Assembly (NCBI RefSeq): GCF_038066595.1
Contig: NZ_JBBUTH010000004.1
Span: 614,259 to 678,258 of the forward strand
From: Pseudaquabacterium inlustre
Lineage (GTDB): Bacteria; Pseudomonadota; Gammaproteobacteria; Burkholderiales; Burkholderiaceae_C
Length of the DNA: 64,000 nucleotides
Reading direction: 5' to 3'
This document shows positions 1-7,499 of this stretch, in pieces. The position numbers and the translations under genes are program-made. The notes under the pieces were generated by a model. The model did not search any database, was not told the origin of the DNA, and worked only from the letters and a program-made list of their open reading frames with translations. The number at the start of each line of letters is the position of its first letter. Position 1 is the stretch's first letter.

Positions 1-1
1 G

Positions 2-733
2 TTCGGCGCCAACCTGGCGGCGCGCTTTCCGGCTGGCGCGCCAGGCCCGCTGCAGCACGCCACGCGTCGCCTGCATGTGTTCACCAGCCGCGGCAAGGGC
101 CTGCTGCACCGCGAGGGTCGCTGGCGCACGCCATCGGGCTACCTCGGCGCCTTTGCCGCCAACCTGGCCAGCCGGCAGGCCATGGGCCGCTGGCTGGAGC
201 GCGTGGTGTTTTCCGATCCGCGCGACGCCTTGCCGTTTCCGCTGCACGACTATCCGGCGCGCCAGGTGGCGCTCGACGCCGGCAATCTGGCGCCGGCCAT
301 CCAGGCGAGTTGCTCGATCCCATTCTGGCTGGAGGCGGTGCATGACATCCCCGGCGGCCCGCTTGGCGCGTACTGGGACGGCGGCATCACCGACTACCAC
401 CTGCACCTGGACTACGCCGCGATGTCCGACGGCCTGGTGCTGTACCCGCACTTCCAGCGCACGCTGGTGCCGGGCTGGCTGGACAAGGCACTGAAGCACC
501 GCCATCGCGCCAGCCCGCGGCTGGACAACGTCATCGTGCTGGCGCCCGATCCCGCCTGGATCGCCACGCTGCCCGGCGGCAAGCTGCCGGATCGCAGCGA
601 TTTCAAGACCCATGCGCGCGACGAGGCCGAGCGCATGCGCCGCTGGCGGCTGGCGGTGTCGGCCGCCCAGCAACTGGCCGACGATGCGGCGCGCTGGACG
701 TTGCGCCCGCACCTGGACGTCCTGCCGCTCTAG
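2..733 (+). CDS. Patatin-like phospholipase family protein, 5' end missing
   Basis: The reading frame is open from the window edge to a TAG at 731-733, so only the C-terminal ~243 residues are present. The conserved patatin second-half motif is visible as YWDGGITDYH (around nt 370), where the Asp of DGG is the general base of the Ser-Asp dyad. The nucleophile GxSxG motif would lie upstream of the window and cannot be checked. The preceding QASCSIPFWL segment is also typical of the fold. Members hydrolyse acyl esters of phospholipids or neutral lipids; the substrate here is unknown. No signal peptide can be judged. An internal ATG at 77 exists but conserved-looking sequence continues upstream of it. 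Confidence 0.75.
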   Translation, partial: FGANLAARFPAGAPGPLQHATRRLHVFTSRGKGLLHREGRWRTPSGYLGAFAANLASRQAMGRWLERVVFSDPRDALPFPLHDYPARQVALDAGNLAPAIQASCSIPFWLEAVHDIPGGPLGAYWDGGITDYHLHLDYAAMSDGLVLYPHFQRTLVPGWLDKALKHRHRASPRLDNVIVLAPDPAWIATLPGGKLPDRSDFKTHARDEAERMRRWRLAVSAAQQLADDAARWTLRPHLDVLPL

Positions 734-782
734 CGGCCGGCCGGCGGCCCGGTGAATGGTCGACTGATTAACTGGGGTTTGT

Positions 783-818
783 CTGGATCCAGTGCGTAGG
801 CGCTGGGCCGATATCGGC
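783..818. promoter_or_regulatory. Two short perfect palindromes upstream of the DUF4331 gene
   Basis: CTGGATCCAG (783-792) and GCCGATATCGGC (807-818) are perfect palindromes about two helical turns apart in the 128-bp gap before the DUF4331 gene. They could be operator half-sites or chance GC-rich palindromes. No convincing -35/-10 pair was found beside them, so the assignment is weak. Confidence 0.25.
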
Positions 819-861
819 AGACGCAGGCCGTGTTGTGAGTCGTGACGGTCATGCGCAGACC

Positions 862-2469
862 ATGTCCACCACCCTTGGAGTCACGACCTTGAACACAAGC
901 GCCACCCCCCGCTCGCGCCTTGCCAGCCTGCCGCGGCTTGCCGCAACCGCCTGCGCTGCTGCCGCCGCCCTGACGGTCGCGTTGCCTGGCTGGTCGTCCA
1001 GCCATCGCGAGGCACCGGCGATCACCACGATGCCCAAAGTCGACGCGGCCGATTTCTACATGTTCAACAGCTATGAGGCGGGCCGCAGCGATTACGTCAC
1101 GCTGATCGCCAACTACGTGCCGCTGCAGGACCCCTACGGCGGGCCGAACTACTTCGCGCTCGATCCGAACGCGCTGTACGAGATCCACATCGACAACAAC
1201 GGTGATGGCAAGGAAGACCTGACCTTCCAGTTCCGTTTCAAGAACACGCTCAAGGGCACCACGCTGACGATCGGCAACAAGAGTGTCGCGATCCCGTTGG
1301 TGCAGGCCGGCGTGGTGACCGCGCCGGGCGCCGGCACCCTGAACCTGCAGGAGAGCTTCACGCTCGATCTGGTCCGGGGCGATCGGCGCAGCGGGACGCG
1401 CGCTTCCGTCACCGGCAGCGCGGGCGCGACCAGCTTCGTCAAGCCGGTGGACAACATCGGCGCCAAGACCCTGCCGGATTACGCCGCCTACGCGGCGCAG
1501 CACATCCACGCGATCAACATTCCCGGCTGCAGCACGCCCGGCAAGGTGTTCGTCGGGCAGCGCAAGGATCCGTTTGCGGTGAACCTGGGCACGGTGTTCG
1601 ATCTCGTCAATGCGCCGCTGTCGGTGATCACCAACCCCGAGCTGATCAATGCCGCGCCCAACACCATCGACGACAAGAACGTCACCACGCTGGCGCTCGA
1701 GGTGCCGCGCAGCTGCCTGGTGGCGGGCACCGAGACGGTGATCGGTGGCTGGACGACCGCCAGCCTGCGGCAGTCGCAATTGCTGAACCCGGCGCCCAAG
1801 GCCGGGCACCAGACGCATGCCGTCGTCGGCGGGGCCTGGGTCCAGGTGTCCCGGCTGGGGCATCCGCTGGTCAATGAAGTGGTGATCGGTCTGCCGGACA
1901 AGGACCGGTTCAATGCCGGCAAGCCCAAGGACGATGCGCAGTTCATCGACTACGTCACCCATCCGACCTTGCCCATGCTGCTCGAGATCGCGCTGGGTGC
2001 CAGCGGTGCCTCGCCCACCAATCTGCCGCGCAATGACCTGGTCACCACCTTCCTGACCGGCATCCCGGGGTTGAACCAGCCGAAAAACGTCGTGGCCTCG
2101 GAGATGCTGCGCCTGAACACCGCGATCGCCGCGGTGCCCTTCGACCAGCAGAACCGCCTGGGCGTGGTGGGTGAAATCCTGCGCGTGGGCGGACCGGCCA
2201 ACCTGGCCCAGGCCGTGGATCTGGCAGGGTTTCCGAATGGCCGGCGACCGAAGGACGATGTGGTCGACATCGCGCTGGTGGCGATGATGGGCGGCCTGTG
2301 CGTGGCCAACGGCGACAACGACGCGCTGAAGTTCGGTGCGGCGTGCAAGCCATCGGCGGTGCCGCTGGGGGCGACGGCCTTCTCGCTGCACGATGCGGTC
2401 GATCAGGCCGCCGTGTCGTTGACCCACAGCTTCCCCTACCTGGCCACGCCGCTGGGTGGCACGCGTTGA
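862..2469 (+). CDS. DUF4331 family secreted protein
   Basis: About 535 residues. An N-terminal signal peptide (basic SRLASLPR, then an Ala/Leu-rich core ending near LPGWSSSHREAP) indicates export. The mature part begins with the family hallmark SSHREAPAITTMPKVDAADF and YMFNSYE, followed by DNNGDGKEDLTFQFRF, a Ca-binding-like acidic loop. Biochemical function of DUF4331 is not established. Start choice: GTG 835 and ATG 862 are in frame, but neither has a good Shine-Dalgarno. TTG at 889 has GGAG at 877-880 with 8-nt spacing and would give a compact signal peptide starting MNTSATPRSRL, so the true start may be 889. A small lipoprotein gene follows 16 nt after the stop, suggesting co-transcription. 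Confidence 0.8.
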   Translation: MSTTLGVTTLNTSATPRSRLASLPRLAATACAAAAALTVALPGWSSSHREAPAITTMPKVDAADFYMFNSYEAGRSDYVTLIANYVPLQDPYGGPNYFALDPNALYEIHIDNNGDGKEDLTFQFRFKNTLKGTTLTIGNKSVAIPLVQAGVVTAPGAGTLNLQESFTLDLVRGDRRSGTRASVTGSAGATSFVKPVDNIGAKTLPDYAAYAAQHIHAINIPGCSTPGKVFVGQRKDPFAVNLGTVFDLVNAPLSVITNPELINAAPNTIDDKNVTTLALEVPRSCLVAGTETVIGGWTTASLRQSQLLNPAPKAGHQTHAVVGGAWVQVSRLGHPLVNEVVIGLPDKDRFNAGKPKDDAQFIDYVTHPTLPMLLEIALGASGASPTNLPRNDLVTTFLTGIPGLNQPKNVVASEMLRLNTAIAAVPFDQQNRLGVVGEILRVGGPANLAQAVDLAGFPNGRRPKDDVVDIALVAMMGGLCVANGDNDALKFGAACKPSAVPLGATAFSLHDAVDQAAVSLTHSFPYLATPLGGTR

Positions 2470-2485
2470 GCACCGGGAGCCGCAC

Positions 2486-2788
2486 ATGACCCCGCGACAT
2501 GCAGTGCCTGCCGGCTCGACCGGCCACCCGCTGCGGCTGGCCCTGGTGCTGGCCGCGTCACTGACCCTGCTGGCCGCCTGCGGCGGCGGGCAGGACAGCG
2601 GCACGGCCGAGGCGCCCAAGGCCGACCCGCTGGCTGCCGTGCCCAGCAGCGCCGGACAGACCGCGCAAGGGGCGGTCGACTATCAGCTGGCCCTGGCCAA
2701 GGCCACCAGTGAGGTCCGCGAGCCCTTCGACGTCAACAGCGTCAGCCTTGCCCAATCGGACACCGCGGAGCCGTTGGCGGTGGACTGA
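2486..2788 (+). CDS. Small lipoprotein of unknown function
   Basis: 100 residues. The start ATG 2486 has a GGGAG Shine-Dalgarno at 2475-2479. The N-terminus is a type II signal: basic stretch, LRLALVLAASLTLLAAC with lipobox LAAC and Cys32 as the lipidation site, then a Gly/Asp-rich linker. The mature ~70 residues are short, acidic and lack a motif I recognise. It follows the DUF4331 gene by 16 nt and probably forms an operon with it, so a shared envelope role is inferred only from position. A longer frame from 2456 overlaps the upstream gene and has no advantage. Confidence 0.7.
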   Translation: MTPRHAVPAGSTGHPLRLALVLAASLTLLAACGGGQDSGTAEAPKADPLAAVPSSAGQTAQGAVDYQLALAKATSEVREPFDVNSVSLAQSDTAEPLAVD

Positions 2789-2814
2789 TGGGGCGGCGTG
2801 GCGGGCACGCCGCG

Positions 2815-2820
2815 TACAAT
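2815..2820 (+). promoter_or_regulatory. Candidate -10 element for the thrS leader transcript
   Basis: TACAAT at 2815-2820 differs from consensus by one base. It lies 43 nt upstream of the thrS leader-peptide start, predicting transcription from about 2827. No convincing -35 hexamer sits 16-18 nt upstream; the sequence there is GC-rich, so activity without an activator is uncertain. Confidence 0.45.
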
Positions 2821-2862
2821 GGCGTGCTTTCCATCCAGCAAGAACGAGAAAGGCATCTGGTT

Positions 2863-2904
2863 GTGACACCGCGAACTACGTTCGCCGCCTTCACCGGCCT
2901 CTGA
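2863..2904 (+). CDS. Threonine-rich leader peptide of the thrS attenuator
   Basis: A 13-codon ORF, GTG start at 2863 and TGA at 2902-2904, encodes MTPRTTFAAFTGL. Four residues are Thr, using ACA, ACT, ACG and ACC at codons 2, 5, 6 and 11. An AAAGG Shine-Dalgarno at 2849-2853 sits 9 nt before the GTG. It lies between a TACAAT element and a terminator hairpin ahead of thrS, the arrangement of ribosome-mediated attenuators. Inference: scarcity of charged tRNA-Thr would stall the ribosome here and let thrS be transcribed. It is too short for normal gene finders. Confidence 0.7.
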   Translation: MTPRTTFAAFTGL

Positions 2905-2980
2905 GCCGGCCGCGCCGTCACGCCTGTTCGACCCTTTCCCCTTGAACGACGAGAAGCGCGGCTCACCACCGCGCTTTTTT
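2894..2980 (+). terminator. thrS leader attenuator: pause, antiterminator and terminator hairpins
   Basis: Three overlapping pairings are visible. The pause hairpin is CCGGC 2894-2898 with GCCGG 2905-2909, enclosing the leader stop codon. The terminator is AAGCGCGG 2954-2961 with CCGCGCTT 2969-2976, followed by a T run 2975-2980. The antiterminator pairs GCCGCGC 2909-2915 with GCGCGGC 2956-2962 and excludes the terminator. A ribosome stalled at the Thr codons 2875-2880 would open the pause hairpin and free 2908-2915. A ribosome at the stop codon would cover 2908-2915 and favour termination. This matches classical attenuation logic; the stem-loops are seen, the switching is inferred. Confidence 0.65.
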
Positions 2981-3021
2981 CTTGTCCGCACGCATCCCCG
3001 ACCTTCTTTCCGGAGTCCGCC

Positions 3022-4929
3022 ATGGTCACGATCACGCTTCCCGATGGTTCGAAACGCGATTACCCGCAGCCGGTCACCGTGGCCGACGTGGCCGCATCCA
3101 TCGGCACCGGCCTGGCCAAGGCGGCGCTGGGCGGCAAGGTGGACGGAAAGCTGGTCGACACCAGCCACCGCATCGAGCAGGATGCCCAGCTGGCCATCGT
3201 CACCGACAAGGACGCTGACGGCCTGGAACTGATCCGCCACTCCACGGCCCACCTGCTGGCCTATGCGGTGAAGGAACTGTTCCCTGAAGCCCAGGTGACC
3301 ATTGGCCCGGTCATCGAGCACGGCTTCTATTACGACTTCTCGTACAAGCGCCCGTTCACGCCTGAAGACCTGGCCGCCATCGAGAAGAAGATGGCCGACC
3401 TGGCCAAGAAGGACGAGCCGGTGGTGCGCCGCGTGCTGCCGCGCGACGAGGCTGTTGAACACTTCAAGCGCCTGGGCGAGCACTACAAGGCCGAGATCAT
3501 CGGCAGCATCCCGGCCGGTGAGGACGTGAGCCTGTACCGCGAAGGCGCGTTCGAGGACCTGTGCCGCGGCCCCCACGTGCCCAGCACCGGCAAGCTCAAG
3601 CACTTCAAGCTGATGAAGGTGGCCGGCGCCTACTGGCGTGGCGACCACCGCAACGAGATGCTGCAGCGCGTCTACGGCACGGCCTGGGCCAGCAAGGACG
3701 ACCTGCAGAAGTACCTGACGATGCTGGAGGAGGCTGAGAAGCGCGATCACCGCCGCCTGGGCCGCGAACTCGACCTGTTCCACATCGACGACCACAGCCC
3801 CGGCACGGTGTTCTGGCACCCCAAGGGCTGGACGGTGTGGCAGGGCGTCGAGCAGTACATGCGCCAGGTCTACCGCGACAACGGCTACCAGGAGGTCAAG
3901 GGCCCGCAGATCCTCGACCAGGGCCTGTGGGAGAAGACCGGCCACTGGGACAAGTACCGCGAGAACATGTTCGTGACCGAGTCGGAAAAGCGCGACTACG
4001 CGTTGAAGCCGATGAACTGCCCCGGCCACATCCTGATCTTCAAGCAGGGCATCAAGAGCTACCGCGACCTGCCGCTGCGCTTCGGCGAGTTCGGCCAGTG
4101 CCACCGCAACGAGCCCACCGGCGGCCTGCACGGCATCATGCGGGTGCGTGCCTTCACGCAGGACGACGGCCACATCTTCTGCACCGAAGACCAGATCCAG
4201 GCCGAGGTCACGGCCTTCACGGCCCTGCTGCAGAAGGTCTACAAGGACTTCGGTTTCACCGACATCATCTACAAGCTGTCGACGCGCCCCGAGAAGCGCA
4301 TCGGCACCGAGGAAAGCTGGGACCGCGCCGAGGCCGCGCTGGCCGAGGGCCTGCGCGCCTCGGGCTGCGCGTTCGAGTACCTGCCGGGCGAGGGCGCGTT
4401 CTACGGTCCGAAGATCGAATACACGCTGAAGGACGCGCTGGGACGGCCCTGGCAGTGCGGCACCATCCAGGTGGATCCGAACCTGCCCGAACGCCTGGAC
4501 GCCGAGTTCGTGGGCGAGGACGGCGCGCGCCATCGGCCCGTCATGCTGCACCGCGCCATCGTCGGCAGCCTGGAGCGTTTCATCGGCATCCTGATCGAGC
4601 AGCATGCCGGCGCGCTGCCCGCCTGGCTGGCGCCGACCCAGGTGGTGGTGGCCAGCATCACCGACGCGCAATCCGAGTATGTGGCGGACGTCGTGAAAAC
4701 GCTGCAAAAACAAGGAGTTAGAGTGCAGGCGGATTTGCGCAACGAGAAGATCACGTATAAAATCCGCGAGCATTCGTTGCAAAAGGTCCCGTACATCCTC
4801 GTCGCTGGCGACAAGGAGAAGGCAAGTGGGGCCGTTGCTGTGCGCGCCCGGGGCAACCAGGATCTCGGTGTCATGCCGGTGGCCGACTTCGCTGCGAAGC
4901 TCGCCGCCGACATCGCCGCCAAGGTCTGA
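3022..4929 (+). CDS. thrS: Threonine--tRNA ligase
   Basis: 635 residues, the usual length for full ThrRS. An N-terminal TGS domain (residues 1-60, MVTITLPDGSKRDYPQPVTV) and an editing domain precede the class II catalytic core. Visible landmarks are MNCPGHILIFK, which carries the zinc-ligand Cys; motif 2 around FGQCHRNEPTGGLHGIMRVR; and motif 3 around VMLHRAIVGSLERFIG. The C-terminal anticodon-binding domain includes VRVQADLRNEKITYKIRE. It charges tRNA-Thr in the cytoplasm and heads the infC-rpmI-rplT-pheST cluster. It is preceded by a leader with a Thr-rich peptide and terminator (2863-2980), which suggests control by Thr-tRNA supply. Confidence 0.97.
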   Translation: MVTITLPDGSKRDYPQPVTVADVAASIGTGLAKAALGGKVDGKLVDTSHRIEQDAQLAIVTDKDADGLELIRHSTAHLLAYAVKELFPEAQVTIGPVIEHGFYYDFSYKRPFTPEDLAAIEKKMADLAKKDEPVVRRVLPRDEAVEHFKRLGEHYKAEIIGSIPAGEDVSLYREGAFEDLCRGPHVPSTGKLKHFKLMKVAGAYWRGDHRNEMLQRVYGTAWASKDDLQKYLTMLEEAEKRDHRRLGRELDLFHIDDHSPGTVFWHPKGWTVWQGVEQYMRQVYRDNGYQEVKGPQILDQGLWEKTGHWDKYRENMFVTESEKRDYALKPMNCPGHILIFKQGIKSYRDLPLRFGEFGQCHRNEPTGGLHGIMRVRAFTQDDGHIFCTEDQIQAEVTAFTALLQKVYKDFGFTDIIYKLSTRPEKRIGTEESWDRAEAALAEGLRASGCAFEYLPGEGAFYGPKIEYTLKDALGRPWQCGTIQVDPNLPERLDAEFVGEDGARHRPVMLHRAIVGSLERFIGILIEQHAGALPAWLAPTQVVVASITDAQSEYVADVVKTLQKQGVRVQADLRNEKITYKIREHSLQKVPYILVAGDKEKASGAVAVRARGNQDLGVMPVADFAAKLAADIAAKV

Positions 4930-5021
4930 GGTCCAGTCCGAAGCGCGCACTTTTTGCGTTGATTTCCGCCCGTTGCTTGCCTTGGGGCATGGATCCACAG
5001 TGATCCGAAGGGGTTTGCACC

Positions 5022-5573
5022 ATCGCTACGTTTCTTGATCGCCGGATGCCCAATGTCGAGCGCAAGCATCGACTCAACCGCGAAATCATGGCGCCCATGG
5101 TCCGTCTGAACGGGGTCAACAACGAGCCGCTCGGCATCGTCCCGATCATGGAGGCATTGCGCCTGGCCGGAGAGGCCGATGTCGATCTCGTCGAGATCGC
5201 CGCCACCGCCGATCCCCCGGTCTGCCGGTTGATGGACTACGGCAAGTTCAAGTACCAGGAGCAGAAGAAGGCCGCCGAGGCCAAGGCCAAGCAGAAGGTC
5301 ATCGAGGTCAAGGAAGTCAAGTTCCGCCCCGGCACCGATGACAACGACTACGACATCAAGCTGCGCAATCTGCGCCGCTTCATCGCGGAAGACGGTGACA
5401 AGGGCAAGGTCACGCTGCGCTTCCGCGGCCGCGAGATCACGCACCAGGAACTCGGCATGAAGATGCTCGAGCGCATCCGTGACGAGCTGGCCGATGTCGC
5501 CGTCGTCGAGCACATGCCCAAGCTCGAAGGCCGCCAGATGATCATGGTGCTGGCCCCGCGCAAGAAGCAGTAA
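5022..5573 (+). CDS. infC: Translation initiation factor IF-3, ATC start
   Basis: 183 residues if started at the non-canonical ATC 5022. AAGGGG at 5008-5013 gives an 8-nt spaced Shine-Dalgarno to this ATC, and the extra N-terminal residues (ATFLDRRM) match what this family carries in betaproteobacteria. The ATG at 5046 lacks a proper SD. Rare start codons on infC are a known autoregulatory device, since IF-3 itself rejects non-AUG starts. The body shows GEADVDLVEIAATADPPVCR and YGKFKYQEQKK (N-domain and linker) and FRGREITHQELG in the C-domain. A small hairpin GGATC/GATCC (4991-5006) lies just before the SD. Part of the thrS-infC-rpmI-rplT block. Confidence 0.95.
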   Translation: MATFLDRRMPNVERKHRLNREIMAPMVRLNGVNNEPLGIVPIMEALRLAGEADVDLVEIAATADPPVCRLMDYGKFKYQEQKKAAEAKAKQKVIEVKEVKFRPGTDDNDYDIKLRNLRRFIAEDGDKGKVTLRFRGREITHQELGMKMLERIRDELADVAVVEHMPKLEGRQMIMVLAPRKKQ

Positions 5574-5702
5574 GCCAGGATCCACGAATTCCCCGCGCCG
5601 GTTTGGTCACCAGCGCAACCATGGGGAACAGCCGCTGCAGGCTGTGCAAGTGCCGCGCCACAACGGGCGGCCGCCTGCAGGGGCAACTTAGAAGGAGCAG
5701 TC

Positions 5703-5906
5703 ATGCCCAAGATGAAGACCAAGAGCAGCGCGAAGAAGCGTTTTCGCGTCCGTCCGGGTGGCACCGTCAAGCGCGGTCAGGCGTTCAAGCGCCACATCCT
5801 CACGAAGAAGAGCACGACCCGCAAGCGTCAGCTGCGCGGCGCCGTGAACGTGCACGAGACCAACATGGGGCACATGGCACAAATGCTGCCCTTTGCCGGC
5901 CTCTGA
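5703..5906 (+). CDS. rpmI: 50S ribosomal protein L35
   Basis: 67 residues beginning MPKMKTKSSAKKRF, the signature of bL35, and highly basic throughout. AGAAGGAG immediately upstream (about 5691-5698) is a strong Shine-Dalgarno. The 129-nt gap after infC holds no gene. In related operons this gap can carry the L20-binding leader that autoregulates rpmI-rplT; that is known of the operon elsewhere and not demonstrated here. Confidence 0.97.
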   Translation: MPKMKTKSSAKKRFRVRPGGTVKRGQAFKRHILTKKSTTRKRQLRGAVNVHETNMGHMAQMLPFAGL

Positions 5907-5935
5907 TCTTCTGACGGACTGAAAGGAACCGAACA

Positions 5936-6292
5936 ATGCCTCGCGTCAAACGTGGTGTCACCGCACGTGCCCGTCACAAGAAGGTCCTGGCCCTGGCCAA
6001 GGGCTTCCGTGGTCGTCGCAAGAACGTCTTCCGCATCGCCAAGCAGGCGGTGATGAAGGCGGGCCAGTACGCCTACCGTGACCGCCGTACCCGCAAGCGT
6101 GTTTTCCGCCAGCTGTGGATCGCCCGTATCAACGCCGCCGCGCGTGGTCTGGGCATCACCTACAGCAAGTTCATGGCCGGCCTGAAGAAGGCTTCGATCG
6201 AGATCGACCGCAAGGTCCTCGCCGATCTGGCCGTCAACGACCCGGCTGCCTTTGGCAGCATCGTGGCGAAGGTGAAGGCCCAGCTCGCCTGA
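5936..6292 (+). CDS. rplT: 50S ribosomal protein L20
   Basis: 118 residues with the bL20 start MPRVKRGVTARARHKKVL and the conserved FRGRRKNVFRIAKQAVMKAG and RDRRTRKRVFRQLWI blocks. It binds 23S rRNA early in 50S assembly and in many bacteria represses its own operon. It lies 29 nt after rpmI with AAAGGAACC upstream of the ATG. Two hairpins, the second with a T run, follow before pheS. Confidence 0.97.
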   Translation: MPRVKRGVTARARHKKVLALAKGFRGRRKNVFRIAKQAVMKAGQYAYRDRRTRKRVFRQLWIARINAAARGLGITYSKFMAGLKKASIEIDRKVLADLAVNDPAAFGSIVAKVKAQLA

Positions 6293-6304
6293 TCACGGCG
6301 AAGG

Positions 6305-6330
6305 CGCCCCGTGTGCACGCGCACGGGGCG
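6305..6330 (+). other. Perfect 9-bp hairpin between rplT and pheS
   Basis: CGCCCCGTG (6305-6313) pairs with CACGGGGCG (6322-6330) around an 8-nt loop. It has no T run of its own and sits 18 nt before the rplT/pheS terminator. It may protect the rplT mRNA 3' end or act as a pause structure. Confidence 0.5.
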
Positions 6331-6348
6331 TTGCCGACATCAGCTTCG

Positions 6349-6377
6349 AAGGCCGTCACCTCGGGACGGCCTTTTTT
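6349..6377 (+). terminator. Rho-independent terminator or attenuator before pheS
   Basis: AAGGCCGTC (6349-6357) and GACGGCCTT (6365-6373) form a perfect 9-bp stem with a 7-nt loop and a six-T run (6372-6377). It ends only 18 nt before the pheS ATG, so it is either a partial terminator limiting pheST relative to rplT or an attenuator. I found no Phe-rich leader peptide between rplT and this hairpin. Confidence 0.8.
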
Positions 6378-6395
6378 GTTTTCTGAAGTTTCCCC

Positions 6396-7445
6396 ATGAA
6401 CGATCTCGACGAACTGGTGGCCCAGGCCGGGCGTGATTTCACCGCCGCCGCCGCTCCCGCCGCGCTGGAAGATGCCAAGGCCCGCTACCTGGGCAAGGCC
6501 GGCCGCCTGACCGAACTGCTCAAGGGCATGGGCGCCCTGTCGCACGAGGACAAGAAGACCCGCGGCGCCGAGATCAACCAGGCCAAGCAGGCCATCGAGG
6601 CGGCCTTGTCCGCCCGCCGCCAGGCCCTGGCCGAGGCCGAACTGGAAGCCCAGCTCAAGGCCGAGGCGCTGGACGTCACGCTGCCCGGCCGCCAGCGCGG
6701 TAACGGTGGCCTGCACCCGGTCTCGCGCACGCTCGAGCGCATGGAGGCGCTGTTCGGCTCGATGGGCTTCGAGGTGGCCGACGGCCCCGAGATCGAGGAC
6801 GACTGGTACAACTTCACCGCCTTGAACACGCCGGCCGATCATCCGGCGCGTTCGATGCACGACACGTTCTACGTGGACACCGCCGGCCCCAACGGCGGCC
6901 ACCTGCTGCGCACACACACCAGCCCGATGCAGGTGCGCCACGCGGTGCAGCATGTCAAGCGCCATGCCGCCAGCGGCAGCAGCGCGCCGATGGCCGAGAT
7001 CCGCGTCATCGCGCCGGGCCGCACCTACCGGGTGGACAGCGACGCCACGCATTCGCCGATGTTCCATCAGTGCGAAGGCCTGTGGATCGGCGCCAATGTC
7101 AGCTTCAAGGACCTGAAGTCGGTGCTGACCGATTTCTTCCGCCGCTTCTTCGAGAGCGACGACCTGGTGCTGCGCTTCCGCCCGTCGTTCTTCCCGTTCA
7201 CCGAGCCCTCGGCCGAGGTGGACATCGCCTTCGAGTCCGGCCCGCTGAAGGGCAAGTGGCTGGAGGTGGGTGGCTGCGGCCAGGTGCATCCGAACGTGGT
7301 GCGCAACTTCGGGCTCGACCCGGAGGCCTGGATCGGCTTCGCCTTCGGCCTGGGCCCCGATCGCCTGACCATGCTGCGCTATGGCGTGAACGACCTGCGC
7401 CAGTTCTACGAGGGCGACCTGCGCTTCCTCAGCCAGTTCCGCTGA
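6396..7445 (+). CDS. pheS: Phenylalanine--tRNA ligase alpha subunit
   Basis: 349 residues. An N-terminal coiled-coil tRNA-binding arm (residues ~1-95, rich in Ala/Glu/Lys) precedes the class II catalytic domain. The domain shows HDTFYVDT, RTHTSPMQVRH, GRTYRVDSDATHSPMFHQCEG and the C-terminal GFAFGLGPDRLTMLRYGVND. It forms the alpha2-beta2 enzyme with PheT and aminoacylates tRNA-Phe. pheT follows after 54 nt. The Shine-Dalgarno is weak and abuts the upstream terminator T run, so translation or transcription may depend on that structure. Confidence 0.97.
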   Translation: MNDLDELVAQAGRDFTAAAAPAALEDAKARYLGKAGRLTELLKGMGALSHEDKKTRGAEINQAKQAIEAALSARRQALAEAELEAQLKAEALDVTLPGRQRGNGGLHPVSRTLERMEALFGSMGFEVADGPEIEDDWYNFTALNTPADHPARSMHDTFYVDTAGPNGGHLLRTHTSPMQVRHAVQHVKRHAASGSSAPMAEIRVIAPGRTYRVDSDATHSPMFHQCEGLWIGANVSFKDLKSVLTDFFRRFFESDDLVLRFRPSFFPFTEPSAEVDIAFESGPLKGKWLEVGGCGQVHPNVVRNFGLDPEAWIGFAFGLGPDRLTMLRYGVNDLRQFYEGDLRFLSQFR

Positions 7446-7499
7446 CCCATCAGCTGACCTGCCGCCGCCCCGAAACGACCGAATCCTCCGAGTTGCACG

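Noticed and set aside
2827..3021. A T-box riboswitch for thrS
   Set aside because: No T-box sequence (AGGGTGG-type) or specifier-loop architecture is present; the leader-peptide model explains the sequence better.
5046..5573. infC starting at ATG 5046
   Set aside because: No proper Shine-Dalgarno, and it removes conserved-looking N-terminal residues; ATC 5022 fits better.
6313..6399. A 28-codon frame ending in ATGA overlap with pheS, containing Phe codons, as a pheM-like leader
   Set aside because: Its Phe codons come from the terminator T run and lie after the hairpin, so it could not control that terminator; there is no SD.
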